Assembly (NCBI GenBank): GCA_020692205.1
Contig: JAIMKV010000012.1
Span: 18,064-82,063, forward strand
Direction: 5' to 3'
DNA length: 64,000 nt
From: Myxosarcina sp. GA_180221_E-2-1-MAG-40_15
Lineage (GTDB): Bacteria; Cyanobacteriota; Cyanobacteriia; Cyanobacteriales; Xenococcaceae
In this document: positions 36,268 to 45,823 of the stretch, in pieces
Layout: each line of letters opens with the position of its first letter
How positions within the stretch are numbered: the stretch's first letter is position 1
Translations under genes and position numbers: made by a program
Notes under the pieces: model-generated
What the model was told of the DNA's origin: nothing
Database searches by the model: none
Seen by the model: only the letters and a program-made list of their open reading frames with translations

Positions 36268-36777
36268 TTATTTATAGGCTTTAATGCACTCTTCAACCAA
36301 AGGTGTAACTGCATCTACATCTTGCCAGCCCTTAATTTCAGTTACTTTTTTTTCCAGATTTTTATAAGTTCTAAAAAATTCGGCAATCTCTTCTAGGCGA
36401 TGGGGAGCAAGATCTTTAAGAGACTTGACTTCGTTATAACGAGGATCTTCTGCGGGAACACAAAGAATTTTTTCATCGCGATCGCCACCGTCAATCATTT
36501 CTAACATGCCAATGGGTCTAGCCGCAATTACGCATCCAGGAAAAGTAGGCTCATCCATCATTACCATTCCGTCTAATGGATCGCCATCATCAGCCAGAGT
36601 ATTAGGCACAAAACCATAGTCATAAGGATATTTTACTGAAGCAAACAAGACGCGATCTAAGGCAAAAGCATTCATGTCTTTATCGAATTCATATTTGTTT
36701 TTACTTCCACCAGGAATTTCAATTAAAACATTAATTACACCAGGTTTCGGTTGTGCAGGTATAAGAGATAAGTCCAT
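36268..36777 (-). CDS. ppa: Inorganic pyrophosphatase
   Basis: A 169-residue family I soluble pyrophosphatase. Active-site acidic residues are in [11 protein letters not shown] and the Lys/Glu region [19 protein letters not shown]. It hydrolyses pyrophosphate to drive biosynthesis. Length is standard. It is divergent from moaE across 316 bp. Confidence 0.97.
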   Translation of the reverse strand: MDLSLIPAQPKPGVINVLIEIPGGSKNKYEFDKDMNAFALDRVLFASVKYPYDYGFVPNTLADDGDPLDGMVMMDEPTFPGCVIAARPIGMLEMIDGGDRDEKILCVPAEDPRYNEVKSLKDLAPHRLEEIAEFFRTYKNLEKKVTEIKGWQDVDAVTPLVEECIKAYK

Positions 36778-37093
36778 AAAATTCTCCGAATACTAAACTA
36801 GCCAATTTACAACGATGATTTATGTCCAGAAGTGAAAAGCTTCTAGGATCGGTGATTAATTTAAGTCTTTTTCAACTCAATAAAACCGCCCTGAAGCATT
36901 CTACCTGATTGGGAAACCAAATCTCGATTTAATTAACTACTGAGTTATGCTTAATTGGCTTTGATCAGCATTGGCAATACTTAAAACTGCTATTTTTATC
37001 GCCCTGTTAACGATCCTGCGTTGCTTAACTATCTCCGTTGATGGCTATTAATCTTGTAGAGTAGATTAAAGAAGATGATCTACATAACTAAAC
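36778..37093. other. Divergent promoter region between ppa and moaE
   Basis: A 316-bp gap that must carry the promoters for both genes. No repeat element, small ORF or RNA gene is apparent. A short GTAGA...TCTAC inverted pair lies near 37056-37082, just before moaE. Confidence 0.35.
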
Positions 37094-37585
37094 ATGGTTA
37101 ACCTAGGTTCGCCTCCTCCAACTACTGAGACTAATCCCAACGATAGTTTTGCTATTACCATTGCACCTTTGTCTTTAGCAGAGGTGTATAAATTGGCTGA
37201 TGATCCAGCGAACGGTGCAGTAGTGGTCATGAGTGGCACAGTACGCAATCAGACAGAGGGTCAAGCCGTAGAATATCTTGAGTATCAGGCCTATCAACCA
37301 ATGGCGATCGCCGTTTTCAACGCCATTGCGGCCGAGATTCGTCAGCAATGGCAAGATGCCAACCGAATTGTCATTCATCATCGAGTAGGAAAGCTAAAAA
37401 TTGGCGAAATCAGCGTCATAGTTGCCGTAGGCTGTCCCCATCGTGGCGAAGCTTTTGCTGCCTGTCGTTATGCGATCGACACGCTTAAACATAATGCACC
37501 TATCTGGAAGAAAGAATTTTTCCGCGAGGCAGATGGAACTTCCCACAGTACTTGGGTTTCTATTGGTGCTTGTGAGCAAGATTAG
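37094..37585 (+). CDS. moaE: Molybdopterin synthase catalytic subunit MoaE
   Basis: A 163-residue protein that transfers sulfur, with MoaD, to make molybdopterin. Family features: GAVVVMSGTVRNQT, the HHRVGKLKIGE segment, and the catalytic lysine in APIWKKEFF. About 20 N-terminal residues precede the normal MoaE start, so ATG 37094 may be a few codons early. No other moa gene is adjacent. Molybdopterin would serve nitrate reductase, for example. Confidence 0.94.
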   Translation: MVNLGSPPPTTETNPNDSFAITIAPLSLAEVYKLADDPANGAVVVMSGTVRNQTEGQAVEYLEYQAYQPMAIAVFNAIAAEIRQQWQDANRIVIHHRVGKLKIGEISVIVAVGCPHRGEAFAACRYAIDTLKHNAPIWKKEFFREADGTSHSTWVSIGACEQD

Positions 37586-37671
37586 CATTAATATCAGGTT
37601 CGGTTGAATAGTTAATCCTAAAGTAAGTATGAAGTATCAAGTCGAGAACACACCTTGGCGGGATGAACCAA

Positions 37672-38952
37672 TTACAAAACTTCCCGTTTCAAATATGGCT
37701 GCAAGACATCGGGTACTTTAACCGTGCTGTTTGGTTGCTGATAATTTTCCAGAATTGCTGCCATAGTACGACCGACCGCAAGTCCTGAACCATTTAAAGT
37801 ATGAACATATTCTGTACCTTTCTTACCTGCCTGTTTAAAGCGAATATTTGCTCGACGGGATTGAAAGTCTTTAAAGTTGGAACAGCTAGAGATTTCACGA
37901 TACATCCCCGCAGAAGGCAACCACACCTCTAGGTCATAGCATTTTGCCGCCCCAAAACCAATATCACCAGTACAAAGTTCCAAAATACGATAGGGCAATT
38001 TTAAAGCCTGAAGGATTGCTTCGGCATTCTCTAGTAAAGCTTGATGTTCAGCCTCAGAGGTTTCAGGGGCAACTAATTTAACCAACTCTACTTTATTAAA
38101 TTGATGCAGCCTAATTAAACCTCTGGTATCTCTTCCTGCACTACCCGCTTCTCTTCTAAAACAAGGAGTGTAGGCACAATGATGAATCGGTAGTTCCGTA
38201 GCTTCAATAATTTCATCTCGATAGAGGTTGGTAACAGGTACTTCAGCTGTGGGAGTTAACCACAGATCGTCGTTGCTACATTTAAAGCTATCTTCGGCAA
38301 ACTTGGGCAACTGGCTAGTACCCTGGAGAGAATCGCTATTTACCAAGATAGGAGGCATAACTTCAGCGTAACCAGCCGAGATGTGAGTATCGAGCATAAA
38401 ACTAATCAAAGCTCTCTCTAATGCTGCCCCTGCACCCACCAGGTTGACAAAGCGACTCTGTGCCACTTTTACCGCCCGCTTAAAGTCTAAAAAGCCTAAT
38501 TTTTCCCCAATTTCCCAATGAGGCAGAATATTTTGGCGATCGCTTATGTATTCATCGCCCCAGCGTTTAATTTCTATATTTTCCGCTTCGCTTTTGCCAA
38601 TGGGGGTAGATTCATCAGGCAAATTGGGTAATTCTAACAACAAAGCCTCTATTTCGGCTTTTAACTCTTTTTCTCGTGGCTCTAATTCACTTAACTTGGT
38701 TTTAATCTCATTGCCCTCTGTTTTTAGCTGGGCAATTTCTTCTCCTTGAGGATTGCTTCCACTAGCTATTTTTTGACCAATTAGTTTGCCAATTTCGTTA
38801 CCCTGGGCGCTAAGCTGACTGCGGTTAGTTTCTAGTTCCCGTGAAGCGCGATCTAATTCTACAATTGGCTGAATGTTATAATCACCATGACGACGATTGA
38901 TTAATTCTTGTACTTTTTCAGGGTTGGCTCGAATTAGTTTAAGGTCTAGCAC
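37672..38952 (-). CDS. serS: Seryl-tRNA synthetase
   Basis: A 426-residue class II aminoacyl-tRNA synthetase. The N-terminal coiled-coil arm (about 25-105) binds the long variable arm of tRNA-Ser. Class II motifs follow: motif 2 around [16 protein letters not shown] and motif 3 near [20 protein letters not shown]. Full length. Confidence 0.97.
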   Translation of the reverse strand: MLDLKLIRANPEKVQELINRRHGDYNIQPIVELDRASRELETNRSQLSAQGNEIGKLIGQKIASGSNPQGEEIAQLKTEGNEIKTKLSELEPREKELKAEIEALLLELPNLPDESTPIGKSEAENIEIKRWGDEYISDRQNILPHWEIGEKLGFLDFKRAVKVAQSRFVNLVGAGAALERALISFMLDTHISAGYAEVMPPILVNSDSLQGTSQLPKFAEDSFKCSNDDLWLTPTAEVPVTNLYRDEIIEATELPIHHCAYTPCFRREAGSAGRDTRGLIRLHQFNKVELVKLVAPETSEAEHQALLENAEAILQALKLPYRILELCTGDIGFGAAKCYDLEVWLPSAGMYREISSCSNFKDFQSRRANIRFKQAGKKGTEYVHTLNGSGLAVGRTMAAILENYQQPNSTVKVPDVLQPYLKREVL

Positions 38953-39065
38953 CGCTATTATTTTTGATTCATTGGCTTATTTTCTTTATGTTAGGATATC
39001 TCGTTTTTGAATTATTTAATAATATATTTAAAATTGACAAGCAATAGATCGATAACTATATAAAT

Positions 39066-39215
39066 ATGAAGGGAGGCTTTATCGATAAGTCTAATGCCCT
39101 AGAAATTTACCTGGGAAATTACAGACAAAACTATTTAGACGAAATCAAAACAAATGTTAATCGCGCCCAAATTTTGAATTTTTACTTTAACGATACTGTC
39201 AATCGCTACGACTAG
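39066..39215 (+). CDS. Possible 49-residue protein of unknown family
   Basis: A short frame from ATG 39066 to TAG, encoding a polar, Asn/Tyr-rich peptide (MKGGFIDKSNALEIYLGN... and INLNFY-like ending). There is no clear ribosome site, and the stop overlaps that of the convergent remnant at 39212. It could be a fragment of a larger lost gene or a chance frame. Confidence 0.2.
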   Translation: MKGGFIDKSNALEIYLGNYRQNYLDEIKTNVNRAQILNFYFNDTVNRYD

Positions 39216-39352
39216 CGAGAGGGATTCTTAGGCAATGGTTGGATATTTTCAACTTCACGATGAGTACTATTATTTCGATGATTATTCTTGCCAGCAAGTC
39301 CAGCTAACCCCAACAAACCAAGGAAACCAAACCATCCCCCATCAGATATTTT
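39212..39352 (-). pseudogene. Remnant of a small WGxxGxxG-type membrane protein
   Basis: The minus-strand frame, open from a TGA at 39353-39355 to TAG at 39212-39214, encodes WFGFLGLLGLAGLAGK followed by a polar tail. This is the C-terminal anchor pattern of cyanobacterial WGxxGxxG-CTERM proteins. No in-frame start codon exists, and the signal peptide and spacer normally preceding this anchor are missing. It therefore looks like a 5'-deleted gene. An undetected start upstream with a frameshift is a less likely alternative. Confidence 0.5.
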
Positions 39353-39419
39353 TCATTGAACATATCTTAATGCCAAAAATAATTTGGTAATCGCAACTAA
39401 AATATTATCACCAGCAGGG

Positions 39420-40508
39420 TTATTCAGACCATTGACTACGAATGCGATCAATTGCCTCCATAATCTTCAGCGTTTCGTCTAAAGGCATGACTTGGCTTTC
39501 TAATTGACTATTTTGCAGACAATTCATTACTTCAGTTGCCTCATAATTATAGCCATTTCCTGCAAACGGTTTGACAATCACCTTATCCGACTTGAGTAAG
39601 CCTAATACAGAGCGATATAAACTTCTAATTAAAGAATTCTGTTTGGCAGCAGCAACTAACTTTTGTTTAGCATTAAGTGGAATTAAGGGGGAGGGAAAAG
39701 CTTGAGTTGAGGGAGAAAACTTACTAAGGGAGATCTTTTCAGGCATAATAAATAGCTCTTCAATTAAGATTTTGCCTGTTGTTCCCATAATTACAGCTTG
39801 ATTGGAAGTACGAGTGCGCAGAGATTGACAGAGAACAGCCAACTTTCCTTGAGGATAGCTGAGTAAAATCGATGACTGCTCATCTACACCAGAGGCACAA
39901 ATAGATGCTTGAGACAATATTTCCGATGGTTCACCTAAAAGATAATAAGCCAGAGAAAGTCCGTAAACACCACGATCAAGCAATACGCCTCCACCAAATT
40001 CTGGAGTAGAAGCATGATTACTGTTACTAACCAATGGATAACCAAAGTCAGCCGTCAACATTCTGACATCACCGATTGCTCCTTGTTCAATCATGGCTTT
40101 AACCTGCTGAATTAGTGGCATAAAGCGCATCCACATTGCTTCCATGCAGAATAATTTCTGGCGACGTGCCAAATTGATTACTTCGCGGGCTTCCTGGGCG
40201 TTGATAGTAAAGGGCTTTTCACAGAGAACGTGTTTACCAGCTTCTAAACATAAAATACACAGATCTTTGTGGGTATGGTTAGGAGTACCAATATAAACAA
40301 CATCAATATCTGGATCTTGTACTAATTGTTCATAGCTATCATAAGCTCGTGGTACTTGAAATATTTCGGCAAAAACTCGCGCATTTTTGGCTTGTCTTGA
40401 AGACACTCCCCATAATTGAGCGCGCTCAACCAACTTTAAGCCTTTGGCAAACTCTCCTGAAATGAATCCTGTACCCAATATTCCCCAGCGAATAGGTTGT
40501 TCTGACAT
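39420..40508 (-). CDS. Gfo/Idh/MocA family oxidoreductase
   Basis: A 362-residue NAD(P)-dependent enzyme. The N-terminal Rossmann motif is GILGTGFISGEF (9-20). The family motif CEKPFTINAQEA (catalytic Lys in EKP) follows, then the C-terminal alpha/beta substrate domain. Members act on sugars, inositols or biliverdin; the substrate is not evident. It is 77 bp from, and on the same strand as, a second family member of independent sequence, and the pair may be one transcript. Confidence 0.92.
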   Translation of the reverse strand: MSEQPIRWGILGTGFISGEFAKGLKLVERAQLWGVSSRQAKNARVFAEIFQVPRAYDSYEQLVQDPDIDVVYIGTPNHTHKDLCILCLEAGKHVLCEKPFTINAQEAREVINLARRQKLFCMEAMWMRFMPLIQQVKAMIEQGAIGDVRMLTADFGYPLVSNSNHASTPEFGGGVLLDRGVYGLSLAYYLLGEPSEILSQASICASGVDEQSSILLSYPQGKLAVLCQSLRTRTSNQAVIMGTTGKILIEELFIMPEKISLSKFSPSTQAFPSPLIPLNAKQKLVAAAKQNSLIRSLYRSVLGLLKSDKVIVKPFAGNGYNYEATEVMNCLQNSQLESQVMPLDETLKIMEAIDRIRSQWSE

Positions 40509-40585
40509 GGTTTAAATTCTATTAAAAGAAAATATTTTGGCGATATTCTCAATCTTGATCGATCCAGTAATTTTAGTTTGCGCTT

Positions 40586-41725
40586 TTATTTAGCCCATGG
40601 CATTGGCTCAACGGGATCGAAACTAGATTTGACTATATAAGTACTGCTGGTTTCTGTAGCATGATGAATCGCTAAAACTAATTCGTTGACATGCAGGGAG
40701 TATCTGGCAGAGAGACGACAAGGACGTTTTTCTCTAATTGCATCAGCTACCTCGGCAATACCTCTGGCAAAATCCATCTGGAAAGCACCGCGATAATCAT
40801 ATTTTTGAGTTTTCTTACTGGTTAAGGAGTATTTTTGTTTGAGCGGACTAACGATCATTTTTCTTCTCAAATTAAACATTCGTCTGATATGTACAGGCGA
40901 ATTATAAAACCAAGAATCTGGTGTACTAAGTATGCCTTTGTCACCAAAAATTCTTAGAGAATGATCGTGGGGTGCGACAATGCTACAGGTTAATCTGACT
41001 ACTACTCCCGAAGTAAACTTAATACAGGCGACGGAAAAGTCTGGAGCATTCACGTTTAATGGAACATCGGTTTTTTTGTCCTTGATTAAGGTTGAACTAA
41101 AGCCTGTAACGCTCTGGGCTGGCCCAAAAAAAGCAGGAAACCAAGAAAGATAGTATCCTGCGTGTTCTAAAGTACAGCCTACCTCAAACTCATCTTTGTA
41201 TGGCCAAGGAATACCAGACTGGCTAAACCAAGACTGGTAAGACATCTTATGAATCAGCCCGTCATCCATTTCACTGTAAACGGCATAAACTTTGCCAACT
41301 GTTTCTTCTCGTAATGCTTTCCAAATAGTTTGCGCTGTTTCGCCTAACAGACTACAAGGGGCGCAAGAGAGATAAAGTCCTTTTTGTTCAGCAATTTCTA
41401 CCAGTTTTTCGGCTTCTGCCAACTCCATCGCTAATGGTTTTTCGCAATAAACATGTTTATTAGCTTCGAGGCAAGCTAGATTTAATTCAAAATGGCTTTG
41501 AGGATTAGTTAAATTAACTACCAGTTCGACTTGAGTATCTTGTAATAATTCCTCGAAAGAATTATATGTGGCAACAGAATGATATTGAGCAAAATTTTTA
41601 GTTCTATTTCGATCTAAATCATATACTCCTGCTATTTTTAATTCTGGATAATTTTTTAATGTGGTTAAATAATAGTCGGCTACAAAACCACAACCAACAA
41701 TAGATATATTAATTTCGTCAGACAT
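40586..41725 (-). CDS. Second Gfo/Idh/MocA family oxidoreductase
   Basis: A 379-residue relative with the Rossmann start SIVGCGFVADYY (8-19) and catalytic CEKPLAMELAEA. It is divergent from its neighbour at 39420-40508, so this is not a recent duplication. Such pairs often act in sugar modification for surface polysaccharides, but no other sugar gene is adjacent. The start ATG 41725 gives the expected N-terminus. Confidence 0.92.
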   Translation of the reverse strand: MSDEINISIVGCGFVADYYLTTLKNYPELKIAGVYDLDRNRTKNFAQYHSVATYNSFEELLQDTQVELVVNLTNPQSHFELNLACLEANKHVYCEKPLAMELAEAEKLVEIAEQKGLYLSCAPCSLLGETAQTIWKALREETVGKVYAVYSEMDDGLIHKMSYQSWFSQSGIPWPYKDEFEVGCTLEHAGYYLSWFPAFFGPAQSVTGFSSTLIKDKKTDVPLNVNAPDFSVACIKFTSGVVVRLTCSIVAPHDHSLRIFGDKGILSTPDSWFYNSPVHIRRMFNLRRKMIVSPLKQKYSLTSKKTQKYDYRGAFQMDFARGIAEVADAIREKRPCRLSARYSLHVNELVLAIHHATETSSTYIVKSSFDPVEPMPWAK

Positions 41726-41920
41726 TTTCCAACTAATTCCAATTTTTAAATTTGACCTGATGTTAAGTTTGCTTTTAAGTTCAAGGTCTTTGAGAAATTG
41801 AGTTTTTGCTGCCGTTAATCAGATTTTTGGTCATGAATATCTACTGTCAATTTATGGTGTTGCTAACATAGATATCAAACAGGAAAGCTTTCTACAAAAA
41901 TACCTAAACAAAGTTAGCTA

Positions 41921-41937
41921 AAACCTCGTTTGAGGAT
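41921..41937 (-). terminator. Weak terminator candidate behind the bilin lyase gene
   Basis: On the minus strand CCTC-AAAC-GAGG is followed by TTTTAGC. The 4-bp stem is short, so confidence is low. It lies about 85 bp past the stop of the gene at 42020-42556. Confidence 0.35.
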
Positions 41938-42019
41938 TCGCTGAAACTTTTAAGCGATCGCTTTTGTCTAACTACTTTCGTCTAACTAATTTTATTTTAG
42001 TCTTAAACGGCAATATCTC

Positions 42020-42556
42020 TTACAGACGTTTTTCTAAGTATTGACCAATAGTAATTTCTTGACCTGCGCGTGAAATAATTGTTTGTCTGGTGCGATATCG
42101 ATCGCCAACTAATTTAATTTCTTCTTCAAAGACATTGGCATTGTATTCAGTACGCAAACACATCGTCTCAGGGTTGGAGAAAGAACATATGGCAATAATT
42201 GGCTTAGGTGTAGCAAATCCGCGATCGCGATACAGAATGTTTCCTTGAATGCCAAAAACTGTTGAACCAGTTACAGACTTGCGATTTTGATTCGTATAAT
42301 TGCTCTCCCAGGTTACTTTAGTGCCGCAAACTAATGCTTCTAAATTTTCTAAGGCGTGACTTTCAGCCAGTTCAATTAATTCTGGTGCGCCCTGTTCGAC
42401 AAAAGAAATATTCAGTAAGCTTTCGACTTCTTGAGGTTCAACGTCTTTGTTTAGACTGTAATATCTTCGTTGCGAATTCCAGCTGCCCGCCGACTTACGG
42501 AAAAAGTCAATTGCTAAGGACTGTAAAGCTATATTTGTTGTTTCCGCAGCTATCAT
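42020..42556 (-). CDS. Phycobilin lyase of the CpcS/CpeS family
   Basis: A 178-residue lipocalin-like protein. The start region FFRKSAGSWNSQRRYYSL is the hallmark of CpcS/CpeS/CpeU/CpcU proteins, which hold a bilin and attach it to Cys84-type sites of phycobiliproteins. Beta-rich central strands with the segment RDRGFATPKPI and the later CLRTEYNANVFEEEI follow. Which subtype it is cannot be decided by eye. Phycobilisome structural genes are not adjacent. Relevant in this window because of the Cys-x-Arg-Asp protein at 4177-4647. Confidence 0.88.
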   Translation of the reverse strand: MIAAETTNIALQSLAIDFFRKSAGSWNSQRRYYSLNKDVEPQEVESLLNISFVEQGAPELIELAESHALENLEALVCGTKVTWESNYTNQNRKSVTGSTVFGIQGNILYRDRGFATPKPIIAICSFSNPETMCLRTEYNANVFEEEIKLVGDRYRTRQTIISRAGQEITIGQYLEKRL

Positions 42557-42720
42557 TTAGGCTTACCTCTTGTTTTCAAACCAACATAAAGCTATTTATG
42601 TCAAGCATTAAAACTTTATGCGTAATATCTCTTAATATATCACGAACTAATATTGGCGACATTCTGTCTTTAGCTGTATTGTGATCGATCTACAAAATTA
42701 ATTTATATTGGTGATATTTC

Positions 42721-43191
42721 ATGATGTCAAGTTATCAAAATCTGGTTTTGAGATTGGGTGCAAGTCTCGCCATGATTATTTTTTTCAGCCTCTGTTGTAT
42801 TTATCCCGCTGTTGCCATAACTCAAAATCTCGAAATGAGCAGCACTAGAGGGTACACCATAAAAACTACTTTTAGCTACGATGAGCCAAACTTGATCACA
42901 ATTTCCGAACATGGCACAGGTACAACGAATGTTTTAAAGAATTTAACAGTTAGCTTTTATGCTCCTTCGGGAGCAATGATAGCTAACTATAACAACATCA
43001 TCGATGGAACTGGGCAAAATAATTACTTTGAATTTAATTATGACCCTGCAACACAGCAGTTGTTGGGAAAAATAGATTTTGGCGGCGAGTCTGCTGGAGA
43101 AATGTATCTCAAAGGAGAGGTTGGGCAAGAATTATCTTTGATTGAGGTAGAAGCATCGGGAAAAGAAAAAGTGGTAGATCGGATCGAATAG
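42721..43191 (+). CDS. Secreted protein of unknown function
   Basis: A 156-residue protein with a clear signal peptide (hydrophobic core about 11-31, then AVAITQN), predicted to be exported. The mature part is beta-rich with Gly and Asn, and no domain is recognised. Two Met codons open the frame (ATGATG) and either may be the start. It is divergent from the bilin lyase and convergent with the glycosyltransferase. Confidence 0.7.
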   Translation: MMSSYQNLVLRLGASLAMIIFFSLCCIYPAVAITQNLEMSSTRGYTIKTTFSYDEPNLITISEHGTGTTNVLKNLTVSFYAPSGAMIANYNNIIDGTGQNNYFEFNYDPATQQLLGKIDFGGESAGEMYLKGEVGQELSLIEVEASGKEKVVDRIE

Positions 43192-43222
43192 CAATTAGCC
43201 AGTAAATTCAGTGCAGATTTTA

Positions 43223-43260
43223 TGCTCAAAATTACGGGCATTTTTCTTGAGCAAGTTTTT
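43223..43260 (+). terminator. Terminator candidate for the secreted protein gene
   Basis: TGCTCAA (43223-43229) and TTGAGCA (43247-43253) pair, followed by AGTTTTT. The hairpin extends into the 3' end of the convergent glycosyltransferase gene. Confidence 0.5.
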
Positions 43261-45067
43261 GAGCAGCCTGATTGAGGTAGAGTCTGCGTTGACCACTAAC
43301 CAAATAAGGTTGGGTTGCTCCTTGAGGTAAATTTAGCGTCACAGGATCGCTGTAATCGCCAGGCTGACGCAGAAAATCAGTCAGAAAGACTACAGGGCGA
43401 TCGCTATCCCAGTAGGTTTGTAGTTCTGTTTGAGCGATCAGGTATCGAGGCCGAGAGCCAGGAAAGTGAGGTGGAAGGCGATTGCTGCCACCGTCAGCCA
43501 GAATCATGACCGTGCGATAATTATTTTTTTTGACAACTGCCCATCCTGATCCAGATTGAGTATTATTTACAGGCTGTTGCTGATTTAAATAATAGGCGAT
43601 CGCTCCTGCTGCACCGATTTCTCGCGAGCCTTCAAATGTCCAGAGAGTATCAAGGTTCAAACAAGAATTTGCCTGTTGAACTATATTTTTTGAGGACCGT
43701 ATATTTTCATAGAGAAAAAACCCTTGAATACTAGCAAAATAAGTAATAGTTAGAACGATCAATAAAGGCAGCCAGAATAGAGAAGAACGTCTTAGCATGG
43801 CAATCCCCGAAGCAATCCAACCCGTTCCTAAAGCGATCGCTACGATCATAATTAATTTGGTAATTTCAGGAGTTTGCAAGACCACTGGTAACCAAGAAAC
43901 TATTAGAAAAGTAAAAGTAATTACGCTATAAAAGCTGACTCCCAAAATTAAAGCAACCACACCATATAAATTGCTCGTTCTGATTCTTGGTGAGGAGTGA
44001 TAATATTTTTTCCACCAGCCAGCACACAAAATAACATAGGGAGGGACGGCAGGAATACTATAGTAAATCAACCGCGAAGAAAGGGGTAAAAATAAAATTA
44101 CAGGTAAAATTGCGGCAGCAGACAATAAAAATACGCCGTCACTATTCTGGCACTCAAGCCAGGAAGCCTTACTGAGCAAACCTCTGCGCCATTCTTTCCA
44201 GGTGGATTTAACGACCGATGGTAAAAATAAAATCCAAGGAAAACACCAACAGGCGGTGATCGCCAGATAACCCCTCACACTAATTTTGGAAACTTCATAA
44301 TCTGGAGGAAAACGGCGATCTAACAAACGATCAAAATGCTCATTAACCATAAAATAATGCCAAAAACCTGGATTAGCCTGCTCTACGGCAATAAACCACG
44401 GTAAAACTATAGATAAGATTAATAACAAACCACTCGGCAGCTTAATCCGCTCAATTATCTTCCAATCTTGGCGAATGATGATTAGTGCTAAGCAGCCGAA
44501 CAAAGGAAAAACCAACCCAATTAGACCTTTAGTTAAAACACATAGAGCTAAAGACAGATATGCGCCCCACCAGTTTAGACGCGAGTGGGGTTGATAAAGC
44601 GATCGCCAGAGAAAATAATTACTGCTTAATAATAAAGTTCCCAGCAATACATCGATCAAAATCTGATGTGTAAAAATAAACCAGCCCAGAGTTACCGATA
44701 GCATCAAAGCCGCAACTCTACTTGGATTAATTCCCCAAAGTTCTCTAGTCCATTTCCAAGCAACAACTATGCCTAGCCAACCTGTTAAACTGACTGGAAG
44801 TCTGGCTGCAAATTCTGTTGAACCAAAAATACTAGTAGACAGCGCAATTAGCCAATAAAGGAGTGGTGGCTTGTTAAGATAAGGAGAACCATTGAGGTGA
44901 GGAGTAATCCAATCATTGCGCCAAATCATTTCTTGACCAACCATACCAAAATGACCTTCATGAGGTTCATACAAACCATAGCTGCCGATGCCTAATAGCG
45001 TTACTATTAATGCCAGCAAAAGAATCGAAATATCGACCCAGTAAAGATTTTTAATAGTCAATCGCAT
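43232..45067 (-). CDS. ArnT-like family 39 glycosyltransferase, membrane protein
   Basis: A 611-residue protein with about 11-13 membrane helices. The first periplasmic loop contains YEPHEGHFGMVGQEM, corresponding to the acidic catalytic loop of ArnT/PMT-type enzymes. LNKPPLLYWLIA is the next family motif. A C-terminal soluble portion (about 480-611) ends the protein. It probably transfers a sugar from a polyprenyl phosphate donor onto lipid or a surface glycan. A second, divergent member is at 54888-56366. Confidence 0.9.
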   Translation of the reverse strand: MRLTIKNLYWVDISILLLALIVTLLGIGSYGLYEPHEGHFGMVGQEMIWRNDWITPHLNGSPYLNKPPLLYWLIALSTSIFGSTEFAARLPVSLTGWLGIVVAWKWTRELWGINPSRVAALMLSVTLGWFIFTHQILIDVLLGTLLLSSNYFLWRSLYQPHSRLNWWGAYLSLALCVLTKGLIGLVFPLFGCLALIIIRQDWKIIERIKLPSGLLLILSIVLPWFIAVEQANPGFWHYFMVNEHFDRLLDRRFPPDYEVSKISVRGYLAITACWCFPWILFLPSVVKSTWKEWRRGLLSKASWLECQNSDGVFLLSAAAILPVILFLPLSSRLIYYSIPAVPPYVILCAGWWKKYYHSSPRIRTSNLYGVVALILGVSFYSVITFTFLIVSWLPVVLQTPEITKLIMIVAIALGTGWIASGIAMLRRSSLFWLPLLIVLTITYFASIQGFFLYENIRSSKNIVQQANSCLNLDTLWTFEGSREIGAAGAIAYYLNQQQPVNNTQSGSGWAVVKKNNYRTVMILADGGSNRLPPHFPGSRPRYLIAQTELQTYWDSDRPVVFLTDFLRQPGDYSDPVTLNLPQGATQPYLVSGQRRLYLNQAAQKLAQEKCP

Positions 45068-45336
45068 TATTGTTGAGATACAAGTTTTGTGCAGAGACTT
45101 ATGGTTGTTAGAACAATGGTAAATTTTATAGTTGGTTTTAATTAACTGAAACTTAGCTTAGATTAAGCGCAACAACACAGCTTACTCACGGTTTATTCAG
45201 AAGAATTAGCTAATCTATCTTACTTAACTAAAAACTATTACTAGATCAGGTTTGATTTATGCCTGCTTTAATTTGTTTAGTAGATATTTTAGCAGTCTAC
45301 CTGTCACAAGTAGTTGTAGATCGACTATGGAATGAG

Positions 45337-45649
45337 TTATTTTCGGCGAATACGTACTGTCTTTTGCGGATCTTGTTTTCTAATCCAGCTCAAAAACTTG
45401 CTCATTTTAGGTTCGGACTTAAGCTGGTTTAAAGTATTGAGTTCCCTGGCTAAATCTAAGTTGCTATATATAAGCGTGAATCTGCCGATGGCAGGGGGAA
45501 CAAATGTCAATAGTTGGGCCAGAATCAGCTTGTTTACGTTTGACTGTTTGTCGAGGAACAAGATGATGAGACGTTAACTGTTTAACATCGCGATTACCCT
45601 TCGGGTACCCTAAAGGACTAGCTTCGCGATCACATAATTGGCAGAGCAT
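45337..45649 (-). pseudogene. Frameshifted HNH endonuclease gene with repeat insertion
   Basis: Two overlapping minus-strand frames together give one HNH protein. The first (45649 to 45464) has CQLCDRE..., LTSHHLVPRQTVKRKQ and ICSPCHRQIH, i.e. the two CxxC pairs and central HH of a zinc-HNH nuclease, then stops. The second continues with NLDLARELNTLNQLKSEP...KFLSWIRKQDP, the usual C-terminus. The switch occurs at a TATATATA run (45465-45472) and needs one base removed or two added. A 36-bp in-frame repeat unit (45588-45623) also separates the first zinc knuckle from the HH block. A sequencing error in the TA run is the alternative explanation. Confidence 0.75.
45588..45633. repeat. 36-bp element with flanking direct repeats inside the HNH gene
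   Basis: TCGCGATTAC (45588-45597) recurs as TCGCGATCAC (45624-45633), exactly 36 bp later, with one mismatch. Between them are an ACCC-TTC-GGGT hairpin and the CCCTAAAGGA core also seen at 15459-15468. The unit adds 12 codons in frame. The pattern suggests insertion with target duplication. Confidence 0.7.
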
Positions 45650-45710
45650 ACAAAAATAATTAATCTAAAATTGAACCGATAGCGTCTATTTTTAGTCTAA
45701 AGAATCAGGC

Positions 45711-45787
45711 GGCTTTTGGGCGGCGGCTTTTGAGTAGGAAGCTTCCCACTCAAAACGTGCCTTGTAAGAAGATTCTTACCCAACAAG
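45711..45787. repeat. Two strong palindromes upstream of the sigma factor gene
   Basis: TTTTGAGT (45728-45735) pairs with ACTCAAAA (45748-45755) around GGAAGCTTCC. Next, GTAAGAA (45764-45770) pairs with TTCTTAC (45773-45779) inside CTTG/CAAG ends. The segment GGCGGCTTTTG occurs twice just before. The 14 bp at 45721-45734 are identical, reverse-complemented, to 15426-15439. They lie in the expected promoter or leader region of the sigma gene. Confidence 0.75.
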
Positions 45788-45823
45788 TCGAGCCGTAAAG
45801 AACTAATATATTGCTATAAAAAG

